Of a stretch of 64,000 bases of DNA, positions 12,140 through 22,936 are shown one piece after another. The position numbers were made by a program, and so were the translations under genes. Source of the DNA: Diatrype stigma (lineage: Eukaryota; Ascomycota; Sordariomycetes; Xylariales; Diatrypaceae); contig JAKJXP020000026.1 in assembly GCA_022225965.2 (NCBI GenBank), positions 186,001 through 250,000 of the forward strand, read 5' to 3'. The notes under the pieces were generated by a model. The model had not been told where the DNA came from. It saw nothing but the letters and a program-made list of their open reading frames with translations, and did no database searches. Position 1 is the first letter of the stretch. Every line of letters begins with the position of its first letter.

Positions 12140-12176
<37 letters not shown>

Positions 12177-12539
12177 CCGTGTTTTTGGTTTTTTGGGTGG
12201 GGGGTGGACTGTAGCGAAGTCTGTTGTTACATATTCAAAGGACCAGAGTCCATACCGAGCAACAGCCAATGCCAATGTGTAGCTGAAACCCCGATTCACG
12301 ATGCTTCCCTTCCTGTGTTCCCGAGTGTCGTCCATTCCGAGCTTCCAAGCCTCGGAAGTACTGTCCGAGGACAGAATCCAGCGCGCAAATCGATGCTAGG
12401 GTCTCTCCGTCAACTCGCCTGCCTAAGCAGCAGCAGCAAGTTCGTTCCAGTTATCCGTTTCGTGTTTCCGAGCGTTGTTGTTGTCATACCTGATCCGAAG
12501 TGTGGAGGGTGCCCCGTCTGAACACGATTGTTGATGAAC
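11785..12539. other. Intergenic, convergent ARPC2 / F-box-like
   Basis: About 0.75 kb holding the 3' ends of two converging genes and the duplication listed separately. Outside that repeat nothing is recognised. Confidence 0.55.
11968..12282. repeat. Direct duplication around simple-sequence tracts
   Basis: Two diverged copies of about 80 bp flank low-complexity DNA. Copy 1 (about 11968-12048) and copy 2 (about 12178-12282, with an internal insertion) share GTGTTTTTGG, AAGTCT, TGTTACA, GGACCAAAGTCCATACC versus GGACCAGAGTCCATACC, and AGCCAA repeats. Between them lie a (CT)n tract (about 12062-12089) and a run of 36 T (12141-12176). No terminal inverted repeats or coding capacity are visible. 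Confidence 0.7.
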
Positions 12540-14357
12540 TCAATACTCATCAGCTTCATCGTTAGGCTCATACTCGGCATCGGCTCTGCCATTAGGCTCA
12601 TAATCGCCATCAGCTTCGTCGTTGGCATCATACTGGGCACTGTAATACTGGCCGTTGTCGTGGTACTGGCCGTTGTTGTCATATTGGCCGTCATGGTAAT
12701 ACTGGCCATTGTCAAAGTAGGAGCCATCACCGCCATGCAGGCCACCATCATTATATAGAGCGTGATCACCATCGTAAGCAGCTTGGTTGGCGGCGTCAAG
12801 AGCTTGGTTGGCTGGCGGGTTGCCGTTGGATCCAGTCTCGGATCGAGTATTGGGTCGAGCGGCACGGGCTGCGCGTCGGGCCGCCGTTTCCTTCTTCTTC
12901 TGCTCTCGGGCCAACCGACGAGCTTCATCCTTCATCTCGTCTAGGGCTATCCTTCTGGTGAGGTTCCTGATATGCCTCTTTCTGCTATCGATGTTGGAAA
13001 TCCATTGGTAATCCCAATCCCTGGGCTCCTTCTCTTTAGGATCCAACAGGTCGTATACGACGTCGGCGATGTGCTTGAGCTCGGGGGTCTCCTCGATCTT
13101 CTTCAGTTGCTGTTTAGCATTATTGAGGCCGAACCTATGCAACGACCCATACCAACTGCGGATCTTCTGTAGATGCGTCCACGTGGCGAGATGGTGTACG
13201 TCTTCCCAATGATCCCATTCGTCCTTGTATTTACTGACCAGCCGGACAAGGCACTCGATGCCCTGGCCATTGTCTTTCCAGCGAACGTCCATGATCTTGG
13301 AAACCGGCAAGATAAGGATGCCGCGCGCATTGTATTTGGGGACTTCCCGAGAGATAGCACCGCTCTCCAACACGTTCTGTTCAGCTTTCAGCTGCCCTCG
13401 TGTTCTGCGAGCAATGGTATCTCCCAACCCCACCGCACGGTATCTTGTGACACGAGTGTCTCCCGGGAAGTCGACATCTGCCGCACGGCATGCGTCGTAT
13501 AGCTGCTGATCTGTCGGGCAATGAATCGGGTTTTCTGCAAGATGCACCCGCATTTTTTGCTGAAAACCATTCAAGGAAGCTTTCGCCCGACCCAATAGCT
13601 CGTCATATTCCTCCCAAAATTTCTCTGGGTCGTCTGGGGTCATTTGAAGGCTGTGCTTGGTACGGTCAAAGTTCGCTAGACTTTGCAGGTTCTCAAAGTT
13701 GGCAACCAATGTGTGATCACAATACCAACCGAAAATATATTCTTTAACATTTGGTTCTACGAATTGGATATTGAACCCGGGCAGGGCCCAGATTGACCGT
13801 TTGGGAGTTAGGATGTCGGCCTCAGAGTGCCGGATGATCTCCTGAAAGACACTTAGATCCCAAAATCCGAATTGGTCCCAAGTGATGCGGCGTAGGTCGC
13901 GGCAATCAGTAAGTAGGGTGAACATATGCTTCAATTGGATGGCTTTCAGCTCCGTCCCCATGGCCGTGGAATCCCATCTGTTAGGCGCCTTGGCTATCGA
14001 TAGATTCCTTGATGACGGATACACCTCAATGTCTCGAATCATGTGTCGACGCTCAGGAGTCAGAGCGGCAAGAAAATTATGTAGATGAATAGGATGAGAA
14101 AACGCAAACGTGTTTACTCTGTAGAAGATAGGATATTTCTTCAGATCCTCATACCACTGTTTACAGACGAACAATAGCGGACTGATCATTAGAGGTTGCT
14201 CAGGCAGTCTTCTTCCCTTAGGACCATAAGAGCCATGTCCTGGGAAGAAAGTATTGGCCCCTTTAGCTGTTTGCTTTGGCATGATCTTCCTTGGCTCCTG
14301 GGCGACATATTCGAAGATGGAGAGACGAATCTCCTGGGGAAGGGTTTGGAATGGCAT
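12540..14357 (-). CDS. F-box-like protein with Gln/Tyr repeat tail
   Basis: One uninterrupted frame from ATG at 14357 to 12540 encodes 605 residues. An upstream ATG at 14396 would add 13 residues, but the family motif sits directly after the chosen start. Residues 5-17, LPQEIRLSIFEYV, resemble the F-box-like/2EXR start seen in very many fungal proteins, followed by LLFVCKQWYEDL. A segment near residues 350-400 (SKIMDVRWKDNG ... DEWDHWEDVHHL) has a chromodomain-like spacing of hydrophobics and Trp. Residues about 500-530 are an Arg/Ala/Lys-rich helix. The last 80 residues are Asp/Asn/Gly/Gln/Tyr-rich with repeated NGQY/DGQY units and PNDEADEY-type repeats. The function is unknown; an SCF adaptor role is possible if the N-terminus binds Skp1. 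No introns are seen. Confidence 0.75.
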   Translation of the reverse strand: MPFQTLPQEIRLSIFEYVAQEPRKIMPKQTAKGANTFFPGHGSYGPKGRRLPEQPLMISPLLFVCKQWYEDLKKYPIFYRVNTFAFSHPIHLHNFLAALTPERRHMIRDIEVYPSSRNLSIAKAPNRWDSTAMGTELKAIQLKHMFTLLTDCRDLRRITWDQFGFWDLSVFQEIIRHSEADILTPKRSIWALPGFNIQFVEPNVKEYIFGWYCDHTLVANFENLQSLANFDRTKHSLQMTPDDPEKFWEEYDELLGRAKASLNGFQQKMRVHLAENPIHCPTDQQLYDACRAADVDFPGDTRVTRYRAVGLGDTIARRTRGQLKAEQNVLESGAISREVPKYNARGILILPVSKIMDVRWKDNGQGIECLVRLVSKYKDEWDHWEDVHHLATWTHLQKIRSWYGSLHRFGLNNAKQQLKKIEETPELKHIADVVYDLLDPKEKEPRDWDYQWISNIDSRKRHIRNLTRRIALDEMKDEARRLAREQKKKETAARRAARAARPNTRSETGSNGNPPANQALDAANQAAYDGDHALYNDGGLHGGDGSYFDNGQYYHDGQYDNNGQYHDNGQYYSAQYDANDEADGDYEPNGRADAEYEPNDEADEY

Positions 14358-14723
14358 CTTTGGTCGACAATGATGAGGTAGAATTAGATTCACCAATGCG
14401 GAATAGCGATCCTACTTGTTCGTATTGCTGGAATAACGATGACGGGAGATGATTATTGGTATCGGAAGGTTGTCGGCGATAGGGAAGGTTCAGATACAAA
14501 GTAGGTGAATGAAAGTTGCTGACGACTGGCAGGTACGTATATAGAAATTGCCAATGACAGGCAGGTCTAGGGTTGATGGAGGTAAACAAAGGCTGTCGGC
14601 GACGGGTCTAGGCTTGATGTATGTAGATAGAAGCTTTTAACGACGGACAGGTCCTTGGCAGTGTATGTGTGATGGTGATTATGGTGATGGGTGCAGTGAT
14701 AGTTGCCGTAATAGTTGCTGTAA

Positions 14724-14990
14724 CGATTGCAGTGACGATTGCAGTGACGATTGCAGTGACGATTGCAGTGCCGATTGCAGTGCCGATTGCAGTGCCGATT
14801 GCAATAACTGTTGAAGTGATTGTTGCAATAATGGTTGTGGCAACTGTTGAAGTGATTGTTGTAGTGATGATTGCGGTAACCGTTGAAGTGATGGTTGCGG
14901 TGATGGTTGCGGCAATGGCAACTGTTGCAGTGATGATTGCGGTAACCGATGAAGTTGTCGTTGAAGTAATCGTTGCAATGATCAGTGAAC
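14724..14990. repeat. 12-bp minisatellite (CGATTGCAGTGN)
   Basis: Seven near-perfect copies of a 12-bp unit CGATTGCAGTGA/C run from 14724 to about 14807. They decay into related GTTGAAGTGATT / GTTGCGGTGATG units to about 14990. The array lies 370 bp upstream of the F-box-like start. Because 12 is a multiple of three, open frames run through it on both strands, but they are repeat artefacts. Confidence 0.9.
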
Positions 14991-15117
14991 CTTGCAGTAA
15001 TGGCTTCAATGATAATCGCAAAGATGGTTGGGTTGATGGTTGCAGGAATGGTTAGGGTGATGGTTGGGAAGGTGGATGGGGTGATGGATGTGTAGTGATG
15101 GTGTGGTAGTTATTAGG

Positions 15118-15397
15118 GACGACGGTAACGGCAGAAGTCGATAAACAAGATTCACTACCGCAAGAAAAGATCAGTAGGTGCCTAATCGGCGTAGGTATGC
15201 AGGTACGCAAGGACGGCGACGGCTGTGGCAGAAGTCGGTAGACTGAACGCAAGAAAAGATCAGTAGGTGCTTGATTGATGTAGGTATGTAAGTACGCAAG
15301 GACGGCGACGGCTATGGCAGAAGTCGGTAGACTGAATTCACTTCCGCAAGAAAAGATCAGTAAGTTCCTAATCGACGTAGGTACGCAGGTACTTGCG
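15118..15397. repeat. Three tandem copies of a ~93-bp unit
   Basis: Copies start near 15118, 15212 and 15301. Each has GACGRCGRYRRCGGC..GCAGAAGTCG, then CGCAAGAAAAGATCAGTA, then a CGTAGGTAYGCAGGTACGCAAG-like end. Copy 2 lacks about 8 bp (TTCACTTC) present in copies 1 and 3. The unit is unrelated to the 12-bp array just upstream. No coding frame is kept across copies. Confidence 0.85.
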
Positions 15398-18300
15398 GCT
15401 CTTTCCCAAGTTGCCCAAGCAGTTGCCCTGGCATCGATGTTGCAGAATTTTCCCTGGGCTAATCAGTATGATGGGGGTTGACAAGGTCCTGACTTCAAGG
15501 CCTAAGTTCCGAATTTGAGAAAACGACGTTCCTTCTCTGATCTGCACGTGTATGCGTTGGGGGACTGTAGCTGATCTTGAATCAAAGCATGCCGTATGGC
15601 CAAGTTGTTATGCCGTGCTGATATTCACAGGACCTTGCACGAGTTGAATGCCTTAGGTACTTGTAAGGTCGTAGTTCGTCACGGTATACGTCAAGTACAT
15701 GCTGATTATGCAACAGAACTTCGTAATAATGGACAATACAATAACATAATAAGGGTAGTAAACAGCACACTGAAACCATGGTATTCACATATTTAAAGTC
15801 TATCCCGGAATAGCATTAGGGAGGCCCAATAGTACAAAGAGGACTTGTACGGAATTCCTGTAATAGTGTAATATTGATCATATTATGGCCATAGAGTACA
15901 TATGCCCTACTTTGATAGGTGAAACTATCAGCTAAACAGCCATGTTTAAGTACTCCCAGACCTACACAGGTACCTGCCTAGTCACCGTCGACATATATGT
16001 CTACCTTGATGGGCATCCCCAAGGTACTTACGTGGTTAGGTTCAGGTTTTGGGATTATCACTACATACCTGCTCTTATTTCCACGATCTACTGGCAACCT
16101 GCTGTGGCATTGGGCTCACGAGGTACTATCAAGTAGCTCTCGGATTTGTACGATTACCTACAGGCCTTGCCTGACCGTTCTGCCTGGAAACATCCTGCCC
16201 TGCTATTCTCTCAAGACCTAATCGGTAGGGAACATGTTATCTCACTATATGCCCCTCGGTCTGGAAGAGATAGATAGGAGGAAGCAGCCCCAAACACGAA
16301 CGTGGTGTCTGATAGTACCATGCGACGCCGAGCACCCTGGCAGATGTCAGAGTAGAATGGTGCTTGCCAGACCTAAGCAGACTATGTTAGCCCATGAAAT
16401 AGCAAATGATACCGATAAGCCGTATGTTTTCTCAGTACTAAACTTTGATATACGTATCTGTGTGTTGCCGAACATTTGTGATGGCAAATATGGTTCATGC
16501 TTTCTTCCTAAGGGAAACAGCATCTAGGAGTATGGTTATGGCATGGCTAGTACCAGATACCTGACAGAGAGGCCGTAAAAGGGCAAGTGGGAGGGGATGG
16601 AAATCAGAGCCTGATGTTGGAGACCTGGCAATGGATAAAAGGAGGTTGAGAGAAAGATGACTAAGTAACTGGCTTACATAATTCACTGGATGTAACTGTG
16701 GCTGCTGCTTATAAGCTGTGCACTTAGGGGAGTAATACTGTTACAGAAGGAGCGACCATAGGCTCAATAACGTGTAAATATAATATGTGATTCTATTTTG
16801 GCCTTGATTCACCCGTCATTTTTCTACCGAGCCTCCTTACACAAAAAACCATAGGAGCCAGAAACCCTTGGATATCACACACAAACTACCGACTAGAAGA
16901 ACGCACGATCAAGAGAAGGAAGCAGACAATACCCACGCCATTCACCTTCTTCACAGCCTTTGTCTCGCTACCCCTTCTCTATCCTGGACATAGACCCATA
17001 GCGTGATCAGAAAGAGGAGATGTGCCATACAAAGGTCCAGCTTTGACTTTGGCTTATCAGCAGGACAGCAGGACAGCCCAGCTGAACAACTAATACGCAG
17101 CATAGCAATCCAAGCACCTAAGTAACTAGTTGGCGGTAGGTAGTTCTGGTAGTCTACTATCAACCTGGCCATCTGGCATGAACGATGATCAAACCTTCTT
17201 CTTTCTCCCCCATCCCGAGTTATCGCGAGAGAGCCAGCTATCTAGATCAGGGGAGGTGGGAAGGCGCATGAGGGCAGATGGCCATCTGGCACGGCATCTC
17301 CTGTGACTACCTACCTAGGTAAGTAGGCAATGTGACAGGTAATATTCATTTCAACACCATGCGGCCACTCCTGCGGCCGTTGCTGTTGCTGCTGCTGCTG
17401 GACTGCAGGTGCCAGACAGGAAAGGGGAGAGGGACAGACCGTATCAGATCGCGCACGCGTTCGCTCGGCTTAGGGTGGCTGCATCTGCCCTCCCCGGCGC
17501 CTTGAAGGTAAGGATGAAGAAGCACGCAGAAGAAAGGAGCCGATAGAGAGCGAGCAAGCGAGCAGGTGCGTGAATGGCTAACGCATATCTCGTGGCGCCT
17601 CCCCTGGCAGGGGGATACCTGGGTCGATCGGAACTAGGTAGTCATGTAGGGAGGTATGTAGGGAAGAATGGTATAGGAGTAGAAGAAGTTAATCGGAAAA
17701 GATGAAGACGGCAGTAAATTGCGATATTGTGCGAGGATCTTCCTCTTGGCTACCTGGTGAGAGGAGAATATCTTGTCTGCTGTCGTTCTCGCCTTGTGCT
17801 TGCTCCTTCGCTTATATATGTGCCTGCAGCTGCAGTTGTTCCTAGGCCAAAGGGGGGCTGTTGGCATGGGGTAGATTAACCGCATTCATCGTTAGAAAAG
17901 AATCATATAAAAGGGGAATTGTATCAGGCGTAGGAAGTGACAGCATCCAAGGTGAACTGACGACAGGCATGGTTGCATCCATACATACATACAAGGCAAA
18001 ATGTGTATATACATGAACAGCCTATGAGGATTCTGGTCTTACTGAACAAACGCCTTCTTAATCGCCTCTTGTGACAGCTCCTAGTTAGCTTGTCAGTCGG
18101 TCTGACGACACAGCGGGTGTTGTGTCACCCTCATTCTTGGGGCTCGCCGGGGGCACATCCAAGGTAGGGTTATCGTTCGTTCAGGGGGGCCGATCTCGCA
18201 CCTTCCGTCGAGATAGCCGAGAGAAACTTGGGGCGGAAAGGGAAAACGACAGGAAGAAGAAATAAAGTAAAGTTGAATTCTGATTCGCCCAGCATTGTAA

Positions 18301-20594
18301 GAGCGGAACAGCGTGTCTATCTGCTGCTGGTTGGTTTCCGGGATTGACGACGTGGCAGGAAGAAGGACCCGGGGAAAAGGCGGTATGTCAGCCGGTTGAT
18401 GATCGGGTCATCCATCATAATCATCACCATCGTCGTCATGATACCATGCTCCCTATGTTAGACGGTGTTGTAAAGGTAGAAAGGGCGGAGACAGGAGCGG
18501 AACTAAGGCGCCGGTGCGCGCGAGGAAGGGAGGCAGACCACGAGCGAGGCCCACGTTTCAGCGGCAGCTTGCATGGTGATTAAACCACTCCTGGGCAGCG
18601 GCATACAAGTAAGCGTGTATGTCGATAGGTCAGCTGCCATGCTGTCAAGGAAGAAGCGGATAAGCGCATCAGGTGTAATGCTAGCTAGTTAAGCCAAAGT
18701 AGCTAGCATCGTGGTCGGGGGTGGCCTTGCTTCTAGGACTGGTGAGTGGAATGGGCATATATAAATTCTGTGCAACCTTGGCTTGAACTTTGAGGTCGGT
18801 CTCCAGCAGACGGACGGACGGACGGACGGACGGACGGTCTCGCGTATCTACGTTGCTCAGGACCGGGCCTTTCCTCTAGCTAGCTACGAGATCCTTGGAA
18901 GTTCGGATCAGCCTCTAATTAAGGTTCTTGTCGTTCGTGGAAAGCGCCCTTTCACACCTATAAATCACGTGTTAGGAGGTAACGTTACCGATGAATCATT
19001 GATCTCTAGTACGTACGCCAGGATAGGGACCAGCAGAGGGGGGACGAACTGTGAAAAAGTGGCTGCCAGTAAAACCCATTTGTTCAGGAGAGGATGGGGG
19101 GTTACGAGATTATCGAGTTTCATACAGATGGGAAGGACCTGGATTTCTCGAGTTGGGCGGACGGACGATATGCCAGCGTATGCCAGCAGATACCGTTGAC
19201 ATATCGATCCATCTATCTCCCACCTCGCACCTCCTCTTTCGGCTCTTGAAGAGATGGTCTGTCCTACAACAAACGAATCAAGCTTCAGCCACAGCAGATC
19301 ATCACGCAATTGACCCTTTTAATTTTCAGCCGTGAAGGAAAACAGCGGTGCCCACTGACTGCTGTGCGTGGAAGAGAGACAACGGGTTCCATGCTTTGAC
19401 AACGGTCAGATCATGACAGCTAGCTGTCTCTCTCGCGCATCATCAGTGTCACGAAGCTAACAGCAGCGCCCTGTCCTGTCCTGCCCTGTCCTGCGGCCAC
19501 ACACACACACAACGTGTGTTGTATGTCACTTGATTATCAGTTTATTCTATGCGGTGCTTTAACGGCGATTCGCTCTTGTTGTCGTACATCGTGAGATTCG
19601 TGGTTACGGAAATGGCAAGACAGGTGAGGCCAGGGGCCATGGATGGACTCTTGATGATGCGGCTTGCATCATCCTGCGCGAATGAGCCGATCATTGATGC
19701 ATGAACAATCCCGCACGACCCTAATCCTGGCTGACATGATAGATAATGCGCGGTGCCTATCTGAATGGATGTTGTGAGCACACGAAATAGGTCACGGAGG
19801 ACGTTGGCCAAGTTGAAGCAAGGATATGCTATTCTCGCTCGCCGTCACTCTGTCTATATAACTCGTTGTCAGTCTGGCTAACATAAGGTGTGTGAGAAGG
19901 GAGAAGCAACTATTGGAACCGATGTATTGTGTATAATTCCTAGAACTTGTCTATCCTTGATATATCCGTCCTTGAGATCACGTCTAGCTTCTGTTAAATC
20001 CAACCATCACCAACATCAATGCCACAAGCCGCGAATGACAGTGGCGTGTCGAGTACTAGGTCCGTGGTCAACGATGCGTTGAGTTGAAACCCATTGCTAA
20101 GCTCGGTCTGTAGTGCCACTGGATACGCCCGGCCAGACAACGGAACCGCGACAGCAAGCACCCCAAATAGCACTACTCATGGGCCCGCCGCAGGTCGTCC
20201 GATGCTGAGCCGATGGCAGAATGCGACGACACGTGGGGATCTCCCAGTCTCCGAGGTTCTCCAGCAGCCAAATGCAAAATAGGTGAGCACCCTTTTGTCA
20301 TTGGTGGCTAATCGCTACTGACAAGCTACCTCAGGGGCTCCCTCGAATCAATAGGTAGCAGCTGCATCTGCCTTGAGGCATTGTACATGTTTTTTCGACC
20401 ACGCACCCGCACATGTGCGTATGTGCAACCGTCCCCAATTTCAGAATGCTTTTCCATAGCACTTAATGAATGTATACATCCCTTGAAGCTTTTATGGCCC
20501 CCAAACGCCGGTGATATGCAGTGGCTAGTGTAACTAGCGAGGCTTGCCTAATAGTATGCCAGGTGTATCATTTACCTGGAGAGAGTGTATGAGA
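15398..20594. other. Gene-free region of about 5.2 kb
   Basis: No protein domain, tRNA or rRNA is recognised on either strand. The longest open frames (about 18783-19199 and 16234-16527) have no family features. A (TGC)n/Leu-codon run at 17382-17400, a (GACG)n tract at 18809-18837 and a (CA)n run at 19501-19512 are present. The palindrome TACCTAGGTA occurs at 17312-17321. The region may hold a decayed element or non-coding RNA, but nothing I see shows it. Confidence 0.6.
18809..18837. repeat. (GACG)n microsatellite
   Basis: About seven copies of the tetranucleotide GACG. The same motif recurs inside the DPM1 intron at 53477-53500. Confidence 0.9.
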
Positions 20595-22027
20595 CTATGA
20601 CTGCGACGAGCTGTCCTGGTCAATAGGCGTGTTTCCAAGCTGCTGGGTGGAACCAGCCGCATGAAAGCCATCAAGGGAAATTGATACGGCGCCGGCTTGG
20701 ACAAGCTGCTTTATGTTAGCCTGATATACGCATGCCATGCAGATTGTATTATAATACTTACAGAGCGAGAGAGGTCGTCGATTAGATCCTGGCCGTCCTC
20801 AATACCAACGCAGAGCCTGATGATATCTTCGGGCATTTGCCGCTCGGCGCGCGTCTTTGCATCAATGCTAGCATGGCTCATACGGCACGGCATGCTGATC
20901 AAGCTGTTAACACAGCCGAAGCTCACGCTGATTCCGTATAGCTTAGCGGCCTCAACAATTCTCTCGGATACGGTGATATCACCCGTCTCAAACGACAGAA
21001 CGGCTCCAGCGCCTCGGGCCATGGACCAATGGAGGTCGTATTGGGGGTGTGATTTTAGACCGGGATAGCGTACTCGGAAACCGTGGCTTTCAAGGAACTC
21101 GGCGATTCTCTGGGCATTTGTTTGCTGCTTCTCCATACGAATAGCCAATGTCTTTACCCCTCTCATCAGAAGGAATGAGTCATTGGGCGAGAGCCCGCAC
21201 CCCGTAGAGTTGATAGTGAAGTACATCTTGTCGCCGATAGCAGGATCGTTGCAGGCAATGATTCCAGCCATGATGTCGTGGTGGCCAGATAGATATTTGG
21301 TTCCGGACTCGTAGACAATATCGGCGCCTAGCTCCAAGGGGTTGCAGAGCATGGGAGACAGCATGGTATTGTCAACGATAACAAGGGCATTAGCGTTCGC
21401 TTCATGGACAGCCTTTGCAATGGTCGGCAGGTCTACGATCTTGATCAAAGGGTTGGTAGGGGTTTCGAGGAGAACCATGGCAGTCTTGTCCGAGACGACC
21501 TCTTTGACTCTGTCCACTTCGGTCGTGTCCACATGGTGAACGATGATACCTTGGTTTGAGGATAAGTATGTAAGAAGTCGGTTGGTACCGCCGTAAAGAT
21601 CGTCGCCAGTAATGACCTCGTCACCTGGACGAAGCATCCTAGTGATTACGTCGAGGGCGCCCATCCCTGAGCCTACAGCGAGGGCCCGGTTGGCATTCAT
21701 GATCTTGGCCATGTGGCGCTCTAGATGGGTTCGGGTAGGGTTGCCCGATCGCGTGTAGTCGTATTCGTTGCCGCCGGCGGCAGATGTTTGCTTGAACGTA
21801 GCAGATTGGTATATAGGTATGCTAGAGGCGCCATATTGATCCTTGCTGTCTGTGTAGACAAGTTCAGTGGCAAGGGCATATCTTCTTCGGCCGTTTGACG
21901 GACTAGAGGGTGCCGGGGACGGGGGGAGGGTGTGCCCGTCGAGATCGACCTTAGAGACGGTTTTGTTGACGGGCTTCACAGCATCCTCGCTTCCTGAGGA
22001 GGAGCCATTGTTTGGCGGTGAGGCCAT
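20595..22027 (-). CDS. Cystathionine beta-lyase (PLP enzyme)
   Basis: Exon 1, 22027-20762, and exon 2, 20705-20595, join in phase 0 to give 458 residues. A longer reading from ATG at 22165 would add 46 residues. The body is a Cys/Met-metabolism PLP enzyme: YDYTRSGNPTR, the PLP-ring-stacking region SGMGALD, VIVDNTMLSP, and the Schiff-base lysine near residue 244 in YESGTKYLSGHHDIMAG. The SGHHD form is what I recall for fungal cystathionine beta-lyases (Aspergillus metG, Neurospora met-2, yeast STR3), which cleave cystathionine to homocysteine in methionine synthesis. A cystathionine gamma-synthase assignment is less likely. The short second exon supplies LVQAGAVSISLDGFHAAG and ends the protein normally. 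Without it the frame would run into intron sequence and stop 16 residues later. Confidence 0.9.
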
Positions 22028-22936
22028 GGCAAGTAGGTGTGTGGTGTATGGTGTATGGTGTAGGTGTTGTGGTGTAATAGTGCTGGTCAATGGTGATACC
22101 CAGCTTCGAGTGAACAAAGATGGCGATGTTCGAGGCGGGGTTACAGGGACCGAGGCTAAATCCACTCAATTGGGTGTCGGCTTGGAGTTACGACTAGGTG
22201 GACAGGAGTCAATATTGAATATTTAGGGGAGATGATTTTCTATGCTACGTCTTTAGCTTAGGGGAACAAACCACGTTGTAGGAAGCAGGCAGATCGAGTA
22301 ATTGCATTGGATGTCGCATGTCGTGCTTGCAACTTTAGCTTAGCAATAGCCACTGCTGCCACTCTGACTGAACAACCGCCGCTATCGGGTCCTGCAAGGG
22401 CAGCTTTTTTAGCCGTAGTGACTTCCTCTGTACGTACCAGGCAGTTATGTGCCGTACCACTTTGTGGAGGAAAGCGCGCTAGCAAATGACGTGATTGCTG
22501 CCGGATAACTGGGCCGGCAAAGACACCGAGTTCCGTTAGTCTAAGGACCTCCTCCGAGGTCCCTACAACCAAGTACGGTAAGTACAACCTTGAAGTACCA
22601 GGTAGCAACTATGTATCTCGACCCCCCCCCCCCCCCCCCCTATCTACAAGTGAAGCTTCATACACGTATCATATGGGCAAGTGGATCATATGCACTTTTG
22701 CAGAATCTTCAAATACCCAACAGAAATCGGGAAATACAAGATGAAAGTTGCTGCTGTTAACAGTTGCTGCTAACACAGAAGAAGGGAAGAATAACATTGA
22801 GTGTCGAATATATAAACGCATGACCTCGTACAGTCTTTATACAAACCCAACCCCTTAAGAGCCCGCTATCAACACCAACAACGCCTTGATCCCACACCAG
22901 ATTCCCTTGGTCGAATGCAAAAGGTCTGTTGTAAAT
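22028..22936. other. Spacer upstream of cystathionine beta-lyase
   Basis: About 0.9 kb between the cystathionine beta-lyase start and the end of MSP1, both on the minus strand. It holds a C-run (22622-22640). No gene is seen. It presumably includes the lyase promoter, and repeated GTGTATGGT units lie in its leader (22038-22075). Confidence 0.5.
22622..22640. repeat. Poly-C homopolymer, 19 nt
   Basis: An uninterrupted run of 19 C. Its length is prone to sequencing error. Confidence 0.9.

Noticed and set aside
12000..12335. Lys-rich and Phe-rich frames over the poly-T tract
   Set aside because: Homopolymer translation; no support as coding.
14608..15055. Thr/Ile-rich and Val/Ile-rich frames over the minisatellite
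   Set aside because: Produced by a repeat period divisible by three; simple repeated peptides on both strands with no start context or homologue pattern.
17358..17510. About 50-codon frame with a Leu-rich start (MRPLLRPLLLLLLLDCRC)
   Set aside because: The hydrophobic run is a (CTG/TTG) repeat; the remainder is Arg-rich and featureless. Too weak to call a secreted peptide.
18783..19199. 138-codon plus-strand frame
   Set aside because: Begins in the (GACG)n tract and shows no domain, signal peptide or codon bias like the neighbouring genes.
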